Assembly: GCA_007026445.1 (NCBI GenBank)
Contig: VDMD01000005.1
Location: 1,178,001-1,242,000, forward strand
Direction of reading: 5' to 3'
From: Schizophyllum amplum
Lineage: Eukaryota > Basidiomycota > Agaricomycetes > Agaricales > Schizophyllaceae
DNA: 64,000 bases
The notes beneath the pieces were generated by a model. It did not search any database. It was not told where the DNA came from and was given only the letters and a program-made list of their open reading frames with translations. Positions within the stretch are counted from its first letter, which is position 1, and each line of letters starts with the position of its first letter. This document shows positions 44,558 to 55,395 of the stretch, piece after piece. Position numbers and translations under genes: made by a program.

Positions 44558-46577
44558 ATGTTTGCCTACTTCTCTTGCTCGCCACCGTGTCGCTCGCGCT
44601 CTCCGCGGCGGCAATCCCCGTCTCCGTGCCCGCGGGGCAGGCGGTGCCCATCCGCCGACGCGCCAAGCTGACCACGGACGACGGCATCTTCGATTACGAC
44701 CGCGCGATGCAGCTTACCGTGCTCACGCAGAACAAGCACCGCCAGAACTTGGTCAACCTCATGGCGAACGTCGGCGAGACCGCGTTCCGCAAGGTGCGTG
44801 GCTCGCTCATCACCAAGCGACGCGTGTAAAGTGCTGACGATAATTTGTAGGGCGCGATCATCAAGGACATCGCACGCATCCCCAACCAGGTGGCGCGCAA
44901 CCTCGAGCAGCGCGCGCTTCAGAAGCGCCAGTCCGTCCCCCTCACGGACGAGGACGAGGTCGAATGGCCGGGCTCGATCTCCATCGGTACCCCAGGCCAG
45001 GACTTCTACGTCGTGTTTGACAGTGCGTGTCCCCGCTATAGCCCTTCGTTGCTATTCTTGTTGCTGACGCGACTGCGCAGCCGGTTCCGCGGACCTCTGG
45101 GTGCCTTCGTCGGACTGCACGTCCACCGTGTGCTCTTCCAAGGATAAATACGACACGAACTCGACGTCGTCCGGGGCTGCCGCGGACGGTCAGTTCGAGA
45201 TCCACTACGGCGACGGCTCGACGGTGTCCGGCCCCATCTACCAGGATACTGGTAAGTGCGATGGTGAAGGCCCAGGAGGAGACGCTTATGAACCTTCTAG
45301 TCACCGTCGGTGGCATCGCTGCCGAGAACCAGTTTTTCTCCCCAGTGACCGAGCTCTCGGACAGCTTCTCCGACGATCCCATCGACGGGTATGTCGCTTT
45401 TCCATCCTTTTACTTTTAACAATCTAATCGGCTTGCAGCATCCTCGGCATGGCCTACCCCACCATCAGCAACCTCAACCAGGACCCGTGGTTCACCAATG
45501 CCGCGAGCCAGGGCGCTGTCCAGAGCAACTCCTTCGGCTTCTACATGGCCTCGGAGGGCTCCGAGCTCTTCCTCGGCGGCACCAACACGGAGCTGTACAC
45601 GGGCGACTTTGAGTACCACGCGACCGACCCCTCGGAGGGCTACTGGCTCACCACGGGCGCGACGCTCAACGTCAACGGTGTCGCCGCCGCGTCAAACTTT
45701 GAGACCATCATCGACTCCGGCACCACCAGTGCGTATTCGAGTGACCTCCACCGGATGAATGCGCGCACTAATTGGCTATGGCAGTCATGTACGGTCCGCC
45801 GGACGTCATCAAGGAGGTGTACGCGAACATTGAGGGCAGCGGGGCGTACGACGAGTCGTCTGGCCTGTACACCTTTCCCTGCGACTCAGCTCCGTCGGTT
45901 GCGTTTAACTGGGGCGGTCAGGACTGGGAGGTCTCGGCTGACAAGTATGTATGTCTTCCCAATTCGTAACGACCACCTTGACACCTGCCCCCGCAGCTTC
46001 AACCTCGGCCAGACCGAGCAGGGCAGCTCACAGTGCGTCGGCTCGCTCGCGGGCCAGGACCTTGGCCTCGGCGACAACACCTGGCTCATCGGCGACGCGT
46101 GAGTGGCATTAAATGCTCCTGTGTTCTATCAGATTACTGACGGGGAACAACGCCTCCAGGTTCATGAAGAACGTCTACACGGTGTTCGACTTTGACCAGA
46201 ATGCGGTCGGCTTCGCGGCGCTGTCGGGCTCGAGCGGCGCGGCGTCTTCCAGCGCAGCGCCCTCAGCGACGGCGAGTGCGTCTGCGTCTGTCGACGAGTC
46301 TGCGTCTGCCAGCGAGTCCGCGCCCGCGTCCGTCGCGTCTGGGGCTACTTTCGCGTCTGAGCCCGCCTCGTCTACCTCCGAGTCCGCGTCGGAGTCCGCC
46401 TCTGCCTCTGAGCCCGCCGCCACCGCCGAGCCCAGCGCCTCGTCAGAACCCGCCACTCCCTCCGCCTCTAACTCCCTTCCTTGGGGTTCCTGGCCGACCA
46501 GCTCCTCCGAGGGCGGTCAGCCGAGCGGCAACCCCTGGTTCGACTGGTTCCCGTGGTTCAACAACGGCGGGAACTAA
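44558..46577 (+). CDS. Secreted aspartic protease 2 (A1 family) with a Ser/Ala/Glu-rich tail
   Basis: Polyporopepsin-like protease. Exons 44558-44793, 44851-45022, 45081-45251, 45301-45388, 45439-45728, 45785-45944, 45997-46098 and 46160-46577. Both active sites are present, DTGSADLW (across a splice) and IIDSGTT. The leader CLLLLLATVSLALSAAA is in frame with the rest, but the only suitable ATG at 44558 is one base out of phase. A lost T in ATGTTT would explain it; otherwise an unseen start exon exists. After the catalytic domain a tail of about 90 residues is almost only Ser/Ala/Glu/Pro, ending in aromatic GNPWFDWFPWFNNGGN. It is not a GPI signal. Same intron plan as protease 1. Confidence 0.88.
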
Positions 46578-47321
46578 GTCCACCCCTTCCACCCCTATCC
46601 TACTACTTGCCACACCGCACTCTCTCATTTCCGCACGCGGCGCTCCTCCCCACCGCGGCATTCATTCATCACCGCATTTGACGACCTTCACGACCGTGGT
46701 GTATTGATGGGTGTTTGACTACTGACGGATCCCAGGCTCGACGGACTGCTGGTCTTTCTCGTTGGGCTTGGCTAGGATTCTTCGCTGGTCGAATACCTGG
46801 CTTGCAGTGTAGTTTTAGGATTTCTGTGCACGCCCTGTGCTTTGTTTTGCTTATTTAAGTCAAGGTGGCTTTCCTCTGGACCCTGGTCTGTCGCGCTTTC
46901 CTCGAGGTCGCAACTGAGCGACGCAAAGCCCGGATGGCTTCGTCCAAGTCTCGAAGGTAGAGCTGGCGCGAGCAACCGATGGCAGCAGCGAGTGTGTAGA
47001 GGCAAGATTTACCGTTGACATAGGTAGAGTAACGCTGGACAGACCTTGAGTCCGTCGAGTGATCTGCAGTGTGCGCACGTCCCACGGATCCCGCCCCACT
47101 TCTCCGCGCGCTTCTCCTCGCGCCACCGCAGATCTGCTCATGACCGAGCTGCAGCCACTGCGTGCCATGGAGCTAAATCCTGAATCTGCCTCGCGCGCAT
47201 CTCATGATACGCGTTCCGCTCTACGTGCGGCCGTCGAAGGAGTGGCTATAAAAACAGGGAATCTCGAAAGCCGACCTCGCTGGTGCTCCTCGAGTCTACC
47301 ACTTTGCCCCTCATCATCATG
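46578..47321. promoter_or_regulatory. Intergenic, with the TATA box of the secreted orphan
   Basis: TATAAAAA at 47247-47254 lies about 75 bp before the start codon at 47322. The rest is 3' DNA of protease 2 with no gene. Confidence 0.6.
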
Positions 47322-47987
47322 CAGGCCTTCATCGTCCTCAGCACACTCTTTTCGACCATTCTCGCGGCGCCCGTCTTCGCGCCTGCACCGACACCAGGGC
47401 TCGCTCGCCGCGACAACAGCACCGCGGAGGCGCTCTCCGCGCAGTTGCTCACCATATCCCCGAGCGCGGACAGCTGCGACGGCGCCAAGTACCCTGACGA
47501 GTGCCGCACGGCACCTCAGGCGGCCCAGCCCATCCTCGACTCCTTCGACCAGTACAACATTACCAGCGTCAACGAGCAGGCCGCCCTCATTTCGCTCATG
47601 ATGTACGAGAGCGGCGACTTCAAGTACAACTGGGGCCACTTCGTCTCGGGCGAGACGGTGCACACGCCGGGCAAGGGGACGCGCAACATGCAGTCCGCGA
47701 CGTTCAACGAGGCCTACGCGCGCTCGCTGTTCCCGGCGGAGGAGGTGGACGCGGCGAAGGCGAGCGGTGCGGAGGACGGCGTGCTCGAGCTGGTCAGCCC
47801 GGACGAGTACAGTTTCGCGTCGGCGGCGTGGTTCATTACGAGCCAGTGCACTGACGCGGTTCGCGCCGGTGTGCAGTCGGGCGAGCAGGCTGGGTGGGAA
47901 ACGTATCTGACGGACTGCATCGGCACGTCAGTGGACCAAGGCAGGATTGACTACTGGACCAAGGCCAAGGCGGCGCTGTCCGCATGA
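47322..47987 (+). CDS. Secreted orphan protein with lysozyme-like motif pattern, 221 aa
   Basis: Single exon. Signal peptide MQAFIVLSTLFSTILAAP, then a short pro-like segment ending LARR. The mature part has four cysteines (two N-terminal, two near the C terminus), suggesting disulphides, and ends with IDYWTKAKAALSA. A helix-like stretch ISLMMYESGDFKYNWGHF is followed by GKGTRNMQSATFNEAY. The Glu-Ser then Gly...Met-Gln order resembles the catalytic Glu motif and GLMQ motif of lytic transglycosylase/lysozyme folds. That reading is inference only. Strong TATA box suggests high expression. I do not recognise a named family. Confidence 0.85.
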   Translation, partial: QAFIVLSTLFSTILAAPVFAPAPTPGLARRDNSTAEALSAQLLTISPSADSCDGAKYPDECRTAPQAAQPILDSFDQYNITSVNEQAALISLMMYESGDFKYNWGHFVSGETVHTPGKGTRNMQSATFNEAYARSLFPAEEVDAAKASGAEDGVLELVSPDEYSFASAAWFITSQCTDAVRAGVQSGEQAGWETYLTDCIGTSVDQGRIDYWTKAKAALSA

Positions 47988-48377
47988 CGTGCGTCGACCC
48001 TGCTCACAGTTTCATAGAAGGGAGCTGTGGACTTCGCTGCCGTTCGGTCCTTAAGAAAGGACATCTTGGGCGCAGAATAGTGGCCCTTGGGCCTGTTCGA
48101 AGCGCGTTGAACCAGCCCAGGCGAAGGTCACTGTTATATGGTGTTAGCTATATATGCGCACACTGCTATGATTTACACTCTTTGTGCTTGCAGATGATGA
48201 TTGTGAATCGTCGAACACGCACGGTGATACGCTTGCTGAGAAGACTCGAGTCACGAAAAGCAACATACATACATAGCCATGGTCGGGGTCGCTCGAATAT
48301 GTCACGCAAGGGTGGGATGGGTTCAGCATCGAGCTGAAGTCGCATATGTATATTGCATGGGGCATACGCGAGCACAT
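47988..48377. other. Intergenic between convergent genes
   Basis: 3' ends of the secreted orphan (+) and RPL22 (-). No element noticed. Confidence 0.4.
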
Positions 48378-49066
48378 TTAGTCCTCGTCCTCTTCCTCCT
48401 CCTCCAGGGTGTTGCTGAACTTCAGCGTGTAGTTGTCCTTGGAGGTCGCTACGACGCTACAGAAACATGAGCGAACAGAGTACAGATACGCAATAAGACG
48501 ACGCACCGGATGAAGTCGCGGGTGCCGCTCTTCTTGAGATACTTCTTCGTGAGGTACTTGAGGTAGCGCTTGGAGAAGGGGATGTTGCAGGTCACGATGA
48601 CCTTCTTCTTTCCTGGAGAGAAAATGTCAGAATGGGATGAGGACCGGGAGGTGAAGGGGGCCAGGATATAGAGGGACGGGCCAAGCTGTGCGCACCATCG
48701 CGAGTGATCTTGATAGCGTCCCCGAGGTTGCCCGCCTTGCCGTCAACCTTCGCAGGATGTCAGCATCTTTGTCCAGACGCAACGCCTCCATAGAGCACGC
48801 ACCTTAATGTGGTCGTGCAGGAACTTCTCGAACTCGGCGCCATCGAAGATACCCTCCTCTGAGGGCTTCGTGACGTCGATGATGAACTTCTGCTTGGGTG
48901 AGGTCTGGGGCTTAACCTGCACGCGCGGCAATGTTCAGATTTGAGGACAGATGATTCGCATTCGAGGGCGAGGTTCGCGAAAATTCAGAAGGCGGAAGGT
49001 TCACATTTGCGGGCGGAATTTAAGTCAGATTCGGCGGAAAGCATAGATCGGAGGGAAACAAACCAT
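48378..49066 (-). CDS. RPL22: 60S ribosomal protein L22 (eL22), ATG-only first exon
   Basis: Large-subunit ribosomal protein. Minus-strand exons 49066-49064 (just ATG), 48916-48803, 48747-48696, 48612-48507 and 48456-48378 give exactly 117 aa. The sequence has [51 protein letters not shown] and [18 protein letters not shown], then the typical acidic tail EEEEEDED. A 147-nt first intron directly after the start codon is a common feature of ribosomal protein genes. The 5' splice site is GTTTGT. Confidence 0.93.
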
Positions 49067-49359
49067 CTTGATTGTATATAGGCCTACTGAGAAGGGCACT
49101 CAGCAAAGCTGTAAGTGAGTACTGGGAGGGGATGGAGGAGAACAATGGGAACAAAGGTTTACTTTTCGGGTTCGAACTGTACAGCTGCCGGCATTTACCG
49201 AAAGTCACGAGAATGGTCATGTGTCAATGTTCGGACTCGGATAATAATATCTGTTTAATTTGAGCGATGTTGGAGCGTCAAAAATTGCCGCAGAGATACA
49301 CAAGAGCAATCCAGTATAGCTAAAAATCTCTTCCTGCTTATCAGGGGGCATACAATGTG
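49067..49359. other. Short intergenic region, RPL22 promoter side
   Basis: AT-rich relative to the neighbourhood. Nothing specific recognised. Confidence 0.4.
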
Positions 49360-51203
49360 TCATGATGAACCTACCGGTCCCTCGACGAAGTCAATTACAA
49401 TCAATGTCTGCCTCCCATGCTCCACATAACACAGTCTCCCACTCGCGGGGCAGAAGTCGTATGATGGACCCATTATAGTGGAAGGCAACCCTTGGATGGG
49501 CCACTGCTCCTTCAACGGCTTTAGGTGCACCACTCTACCTTTGAGCGATGCATCGCGGGGAAACACCCAGTGCAAAAGAAAGTCGTTCGTAGGCAGCGGA
49601 GGCAGCTTGTACTGGTCCCTGTCGCACCGCAGGACAAAGGCGGGGGCATTCATCTGTCCCGCGTCCCCCGGTCGTACGTGCGTGAGCGCCTTCCCCAACA
49701 TGAACTCAAACGGCGGATACGCGTTGCCTGCGAGCAATGACCGCGAGTGCACGACGGGAGAGCACCGGTCGTTCGAAAGAGCCTCGAAGAGCAGTTTGTT
49801 GAAATAGAGGAAACCCTTCGTGGTGCTCGCGTCCGAGATCCGCGACCAGACGCTGTCGCGCGCGTGGAAGGTCAGGTCGCTGGCGTACGCCGGGCATGCG
49901 TCGCGGAGAGCCAAGTCGATCGCTGCGCGAGTGTCTGCATTGACTGGTGCGCGTGTTTCTCCTGCGTCAGCCAGCTCGATGTGCTGCAGCTCGCGAAGGG
50001 AAGTTGGCGGCGGCACTTTATTGTCGCAGAACAGCAATTCAGGCATCTCGTATACCGCTACGAAGCGCTTCCCTGCCTTGTGCACGATGCAATTGTTTGC
50101 GACCGTAATGGCCTGCAAAACATATATCGGTCATATAGCTGGATGCGTAGAGATGATAAGTGTCTTACCACGAAGTCGAAGTTAACTTTTGTCTCGTCGT
50201 ACCAGGAAGTGGCCGTATTTTGCACGAAGTTCCATATGCCACATATGTTCAGGGATTTCTTGTACGCTTCGTCACGGTCTCGGGGACGTTTCGTGTACTG
50301 AAAAATGAGGGATTCGCTATCTGCAAATTTGTACGGGATGGCGTCTGGCAGAAAGCCCAGCAACGAGCACGTCGGTGGAGTGACTGAGAGGTCCAGCTGG
50401 TATACTACGCAACAATGTTGCTCATTGCTGTTGCGATGATTAGGGATGATGAGGCCTACATGGACGTTGATGGAATACGTACCGAAAGTTCCGAAGGTCT
50501 CCTACGAAAACTGTGGCATAAAAATTGACTTTCGAGGTGCCAGGTAGATGAAAGAGGGCGTTATAGGTATCCTTGTCGAAGTGCGTCATGTTCCAGTGGG
50601 CTTTGATTCCTGGTGTTGGGTGCGGTCCGGTCAGAAGAAGGCACGACTCATCCGTCTCACTGCCAAGATCCCAGAGGCCCAGGCCGTTAGCGATCTGTGC
50701 GAGCACGTAGCGGCCCCCGGGTAGCATTGCGATGTTGTCCAAGCTGAGGGAGTGGCCATCGTTTCCGAGCATGTTGGGTGACATGGCTGCTACGCAGCGA
50801 ATGCGCCGCTGCCTGAGTGCATCAAGGTCGCCGGTGTCTGATTTTGACGCGCGTGTAGCGGAGGAGAGGAAGCGAGCAGGCATGGACGCTGCTAATTCGA
50901 GCTCCTTTTGCGTCATGTTCATCCTGTCGAAAGTGGCCACCGCGATGCCGTAGCATAGGCATACTTGGGTGAGCGCCTGATGCCAAACGAGGCGCGTCTG
51001 CGTCAGGCTGGACAACAATCGACAGGTCTATGAGACATTAGAGAAATTTGGAGCACGCTATACTATGGGGGACTCACACGACGAAGGGAAACGATATCAT
51101 GAGGCGACAAAGGCGACATTATCACGAAAAGAATGTCCTCTGGAAGGTCAGTGAGGCGGCATGGGACCGCGTCTGTGTCTGGCTCTAGCGTCGACGAAAA
51201 CAT
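49360..51203 (-). CDS. F-box protein, 560 aa
   Basis: Putative substrate adaptor of an SCF ubiquitin ligase. Minus-strand exons 51203-51078, 51027-50483, 50427-50169 and 50112-49360 join in phase. The F-box LPEDILFVIMSPLSPHDIVSLRRTC is split by intron 1 and continues RLLSSLTQTRLVWHQAL. The rest has beta-propeller-like short strands (MLPGGRYVLAQIANGLGLWDL) but no clear WD repeats. This type is abundant in agaricomycetes. A GTAGGT near the stop could be a splice donor, so the C terminus may be longer. Target unknown. Confidence 0.82.
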
Positions 51204-51633
51204 GCTCTTGGGCCAGCTTGAGATATCTGCCACTCTCTTTCAGCCCGAATGGTGGCAGAAGACAACCCGAGTGGCGAAAGTTCAACTTGTTGGGGCTCTT
51301 CGGTCCGCTGCCTGGACCACGCGATTATCTCCGCCGGAGCCAAATAATATTGTTTCCTTCCTGCATCCATCTCCTCTTCCTTCTCGTTTCTCTTTTCTTT
51401 TCTCTCTTTAGGTAAGGATTAGATTGAAGCAGTACTTGTATTTGAACTGTCCCCGGGTAAGTACATGAGAATTGGCGCAGCGCCATCCTTGCATCAACCG
51501 GGACCCATCTGACGTGCGCCGATAGCACTCTGGATCCGGCCGTATAAAGACTCGGCACTTCTCCCAAACCGGCTCCTCTTCTTGTTCTCACCTTATCCCG
51601 AATTTCTCGAAGATTACGACAACGACGACGACT
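51204..51633. promoter_or_regulatory. Divergent promoter region, F-box gene and CBS-like gene
   Basis: TATAAAG at 51543-51549 is about 90 bp before the CBS-like ATG. CT-rich tract at about 51360-51410. No gene inside. Confidence 0.5.
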
Positions 51634-53151
51634 ATGGCACTGGTCATCGACAACGCTCTTGGCGCAGTGGGACACACGCCGCTCGTTCGGCTGGACAGGG
51701 TGGCGCGGCAAGCTGGACTGAAATGCAACCTGCGTACGTGCTATGTATATGTCCGTCTACATGGACATTTGATCGAACAAATTATATAGTGGGCAAGGTG
51801 GAATACGTGTCTGCGGGCGGCTCTGTGAAGGATCGCATTGCGAAAGCCATGGTGGAGGCGGCGGAGAAGGAAGGGAAGCTCATCCCTGGAAAGAGCGTGG
51901 TCATCGAACCGACCTCTGGCAATACTGGTGCGTGTCTTGCTTTCTTTATACGTACATACTCGCTCACAAAGCACTAGGTATCGGTCTCGCTCTGGCATGC
52001 GCTATCAAGGTACTTGACAGTGCTGCGTTCGCACCATGGATGCTGAATACTTCAGAGTAGGGGTATTCCGTGATCATCACCCTCCCCAACAAGATGTCCA
52101 TAGTGCGTACTGATCACTCCTGTCCAATGTCCGTCCGCTTACGTCCGCTCAGGAGAAAGAGGCTGCCCTACGCGCACTGGGCGCCGAAGTCGTCCGCACA
52201 CCCACCGAAGCCGCCTGGGACTCGCCCGAAAGCCACATAGGTAGCTCATCAAACTGTTTTCCTACTCCTCTCGTGGCTGAATTCCTTAACGACTCTAGGT
52301 GTGGCCCAACGCTTGCAACGTGAAATACCCCACGCCATCATCTTGGACCAATACCGCAATGTACGGCATCCCCATGAGCGCTATATTGTTCCCTGACGTC
52401 CTCGTATAGGTCAACAACCCCCTGGCGCATGAACTGACCACGGGGCCAGAGATCATCGAGGCGGTCGTCAACACCCCCTCGACTCCCCTCCAGCCATCGT
52501 CCCGCAAAGTAGACGCCCTCGTCGCTGGCGCCGGCACAGGCGGCACCATCAGTGGTATATCCGTCGCTATCAAGAAAACGCATAACACATCTTGCATCGT
52601 CGTCGGCGTAGACCCCGTATGTTCCGCCAACCTGGGTATATGCGCCTCTAGTACATGCCTCTCTGACCACCCGTCCTACAGAAAGGCAGCATCCTCGCGC
52701 TGCCCGAAACGCTCAACACCGCCACCGCCGGCGACTCCTACATCGTCGAGGGCATTGGGTATGACTTCATCCCCGAGGTGCTCTCCCGCGCGCCCGGCGT
52801 CGTGGACACCTGGGTCAAGACGTCTGACGAGGACGCGTTCGAGCACGCGCGGTTGCTCATGCGGCTCGAGGGCTTGCTGGTGGGCGGGAGCAGCGGCACG
52901 GCGCTGTGCGGCGCGCTACAGTGGATGAGGGAAAGTGAGGAGGGGAGGGCGATCGCGCAGGCGGAGGGGAAGAATGTGGTGGTTGTGTTACCGGATGGGT
53001 ATGTTCTTCTGCTTGGGAGATGTTTGGTCCGTGCTGACGGCTGATCAGGATCCGCAATTATATGAGCAAGCCCTGGTTCTTGAAGATGGCGCTGGAGCAG
53101 GAGCCTTCGCCGCTCGCGACGACTATTTCGGGTATCTTGGGCAAGACATGA
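51634..53151 (+). CDS. Cystathionine beta-synthase-like PLP enzyme, catalytic core only
   Basis: Beta-family PLP enzyme, expected to condense serine and homocysteine (transsulfuration), cytosolic. Exons 51634-51733, 51790-51927, 51978-52009, 52061-52102, 52153-52240, 52299-52360, 52410-52616, 52682-52998 and 53049-53151 give 362 aa. PLP lysine is in [28 protein letters not shown], the phosphate loop GTGGTISG and GGSSGTA are present. It ends [14 protein letters not shown]...GILGK, the CBS-type end of the catalytic core. There is no N-terminal haem region and no C-terminal CBS-domain pair (yeast Cys4 has 507 aa). Confusion with cysteine synthase is possible, but the sequence is closer to CBS. 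Confidence 0.88.
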
Positions 53152-53725
53152 TTGCCCAGCAACGACTACCTGGAGAGACTACTATACAGTAAGCTCTCGG
53201 CTTTGAGTACGGCGAGAGATACTTCACAGATGGGAGGAGATATCGTGACTATTAGTATAATAAATACGGACATCGTGGGGCAAAGCGCAGGCGAGATCGT
53301 TGTACAACTATCGCTTTTACATACATAGACAAACCGTTCACGCAGAATACATAAGGATGTTGTCCCCTGGAAACCTGGTCTCGTGTGCCGTCAATACGAA
53401 CTCCAGTTCCGGCGACCCAGTCTCCCATACCAGCAAACTACACAGTCTCCCGTCGTAATAACCTTAGGCTCTTGTACCGGTAGCCTATAATCTCCATCCA
53501 TGCAGCAACCTCAGACCATGGCGAAGGAAGGGCTGCCCTTGGCAGCCGTGATATCGGACGAAGTTCGGCGGAACGACGAAAACGACGCTCGACGCAAAGA
53601 CGACCGCGACGCGTGGCACGAAGCCGGCTTATTGGCAAAGTGGATTCGGGTCGTACGTAGGTGGCTGCCTGCAATGCAAGATGTTAACGGATGCACCAAA
53701 GACGCTGCAGCCTTGAAGACAACAA
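53152..53725. other. Intergenic between convergent genes
   Basis: 3' ends of the CBS-like (+) and DUF6534 (-) genes. A small open frame at 53500-53850 mostly overlaps the latter in antisense. Nothing else. Confidence 0.4.
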
Positions 53726-55395
53726 TCACGACCACCACCACCACAACGACGCTGACGATGTCGACGACTTACTGGTCTCGTCGGTCTGCGACATGCCGAG
53801 GACGTCCTCAGATCCCTGATGCTCCTCGTGAGCGGACTTGCGGGAGTTGAGACTGCTCATAAGGCTGATGCTGTACAGCTTTGGGACTACGAAGTTCAGG
53901 GCGTTGTCACTGAAGGACATACATTCAGCAACTGCGCAAATGTCGAGTAGGGGAAAATACGCACTAGCCGGGACCTTGCTGTTCGCCGGATCGTAGAGTG
54001 AGTGACTCGGTACAGCTGAGAAGGGGGCACGACGTACGCCAGTCACTGCATACGGAGGGTCAGAAAAAGGATGAGATGGTATATGTTGAACGCACGGAGT
54101 AAAATAGTGGTCGTCAACGCAAAGAGAGCGGTCACCGCGCCCGTGGGTACCGCGACTGTACAAGAACGCTGAGCATCGGCGCAGATGAGAACAGAGAAAA
54201 AACGTACGTTTGAGAATCCTGCTGATGATCTGGTCTGTGCACTTCATGCCGGTGCTCTTGCACCTCTTGAGATATGGTTTAGCACGTCTGCAAAATCATC
54301 TATGAGAAAACATATATACCCTGCGTCGAAAGGGTGATTAGACGAGCAACGATACCACAAGCAGATAGACGAACGTACAAGGAGACAACGAGCGCTGCTG
54401 TGATAGCAACATCGGCCACACATTCCGCGACAAGCCAAAGAACAGCCCAAGCCTGAGAGGTATGTCAGCCAAAGCAAAACCGGGCAGATGTATCGTGCAG
54501 ATAGCTACCTGGAACTTGTACAACTCCCCGTAGATAGAGTAGATCTGGCTGTAATACGTGTTTCCCAAGGCGCCGACTGAAGAAGATCATATTTAGTCAG
54601 TTCGCATGAAGAACATACTTCTAGACATACCAAGCCCGGCGGTGATGGTGGCAACCAGTAGAGCTGAGACGACGTAGCTTCTTGTCAACTTGAAGATGCG
54701 CCATGAGTAGAAGAGCTGTATTGCTGCAGCGATGAAGCCCTGTCATTGTCTCAGTATACTATCTTCTTGGACAAGCCAGACATATCTCACCGTCATTGTC
54801 GGACTGGCGCTGTATGCTGTTAGACTTGAGATCAGTGAGAACCCAGGCTATACTGCATGTGGACCGCACTCCAACTAGGCTTGACCAGATATCGCAAGTC
54901 GCCTGCATTTAGCTGTCATCAGACCTCATCGCGGCAAAGCTTCATCGAAGAATAAACATACCGAAGTGAATGATGACCGCATCGTAGAGGAAGACCTCGA
55001 GAATGGCCGTGTTGACCACGTTGGCCAACAGTATCCCGTAGACCTACCGGAAGACAAGATGGTCAGCCTAGAGCTCGACTACAACCCCTGAAAGATCAAC
55101 ACACGAATATGCGGAGCCACAAGGGGTCTTTGCCCCTGCACCGTTGGTTAGTCAGCGTCCCCAGTTTCTCGACGTCGTGAGCATGCACTCACCGTCTGGC
55201 CGAGCGCCGGTAATGATTGACCTGCGCAAACAACAGCCCCAGAAGAATCGTACTGAATGTGAAGCCAATGAGCATGGGCCCATACGTCGTACTACATACA
55301 AAAATGATCAGTCCCCAGCCGACATTGTCACCGTTGGGGGAATCAGGCGCGTACTCAGGGTCCGTAACGGCATCCCCTCGCATGATAGCTCCCAT
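53726..55395 (-). CDS. DUF6534-type seven-helix membrane protein
   Basis: Fungal integral membrane family of unknown function. Eleven minus-strand exons: 55395-55193, 55135-55105, 55043-54962, 54902-54876, 54816-54791, 54739-54631, 54576-54509, 54452-54379, 54287-54208, 54155-54096 and 54015-53726, totalling 349 aa in phase. Helices include YGPMLIGFTFSTILLGLLF, VYGILLANVVNTAIL, FIAAAIQLFYSWRIFKL, AWAVLWLVAECVADVA and VTALFALTTTILL. The family end-motif appears as NALNFVVPKLYSISLMSSLNSRKS. The tail is Ser-rich and finishes in a Trp run encoded by an (ACC)n tract at about 53730-53745. The end of the last exon is less sure. Confidence 0.8.

Noticed and set aside
47202..47663. 153-codon minus-strand frame opposite the secreted orphan
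   Set aside because: Shadow of the plus-strand gene, which has a signal peptide and a TATA box.
53940..53972. A 33-nt GT-AG segment in the last DUF6534 exon
   Set aside because: The frame is open through it and total phase does not need its removal, so it is treated as coding.
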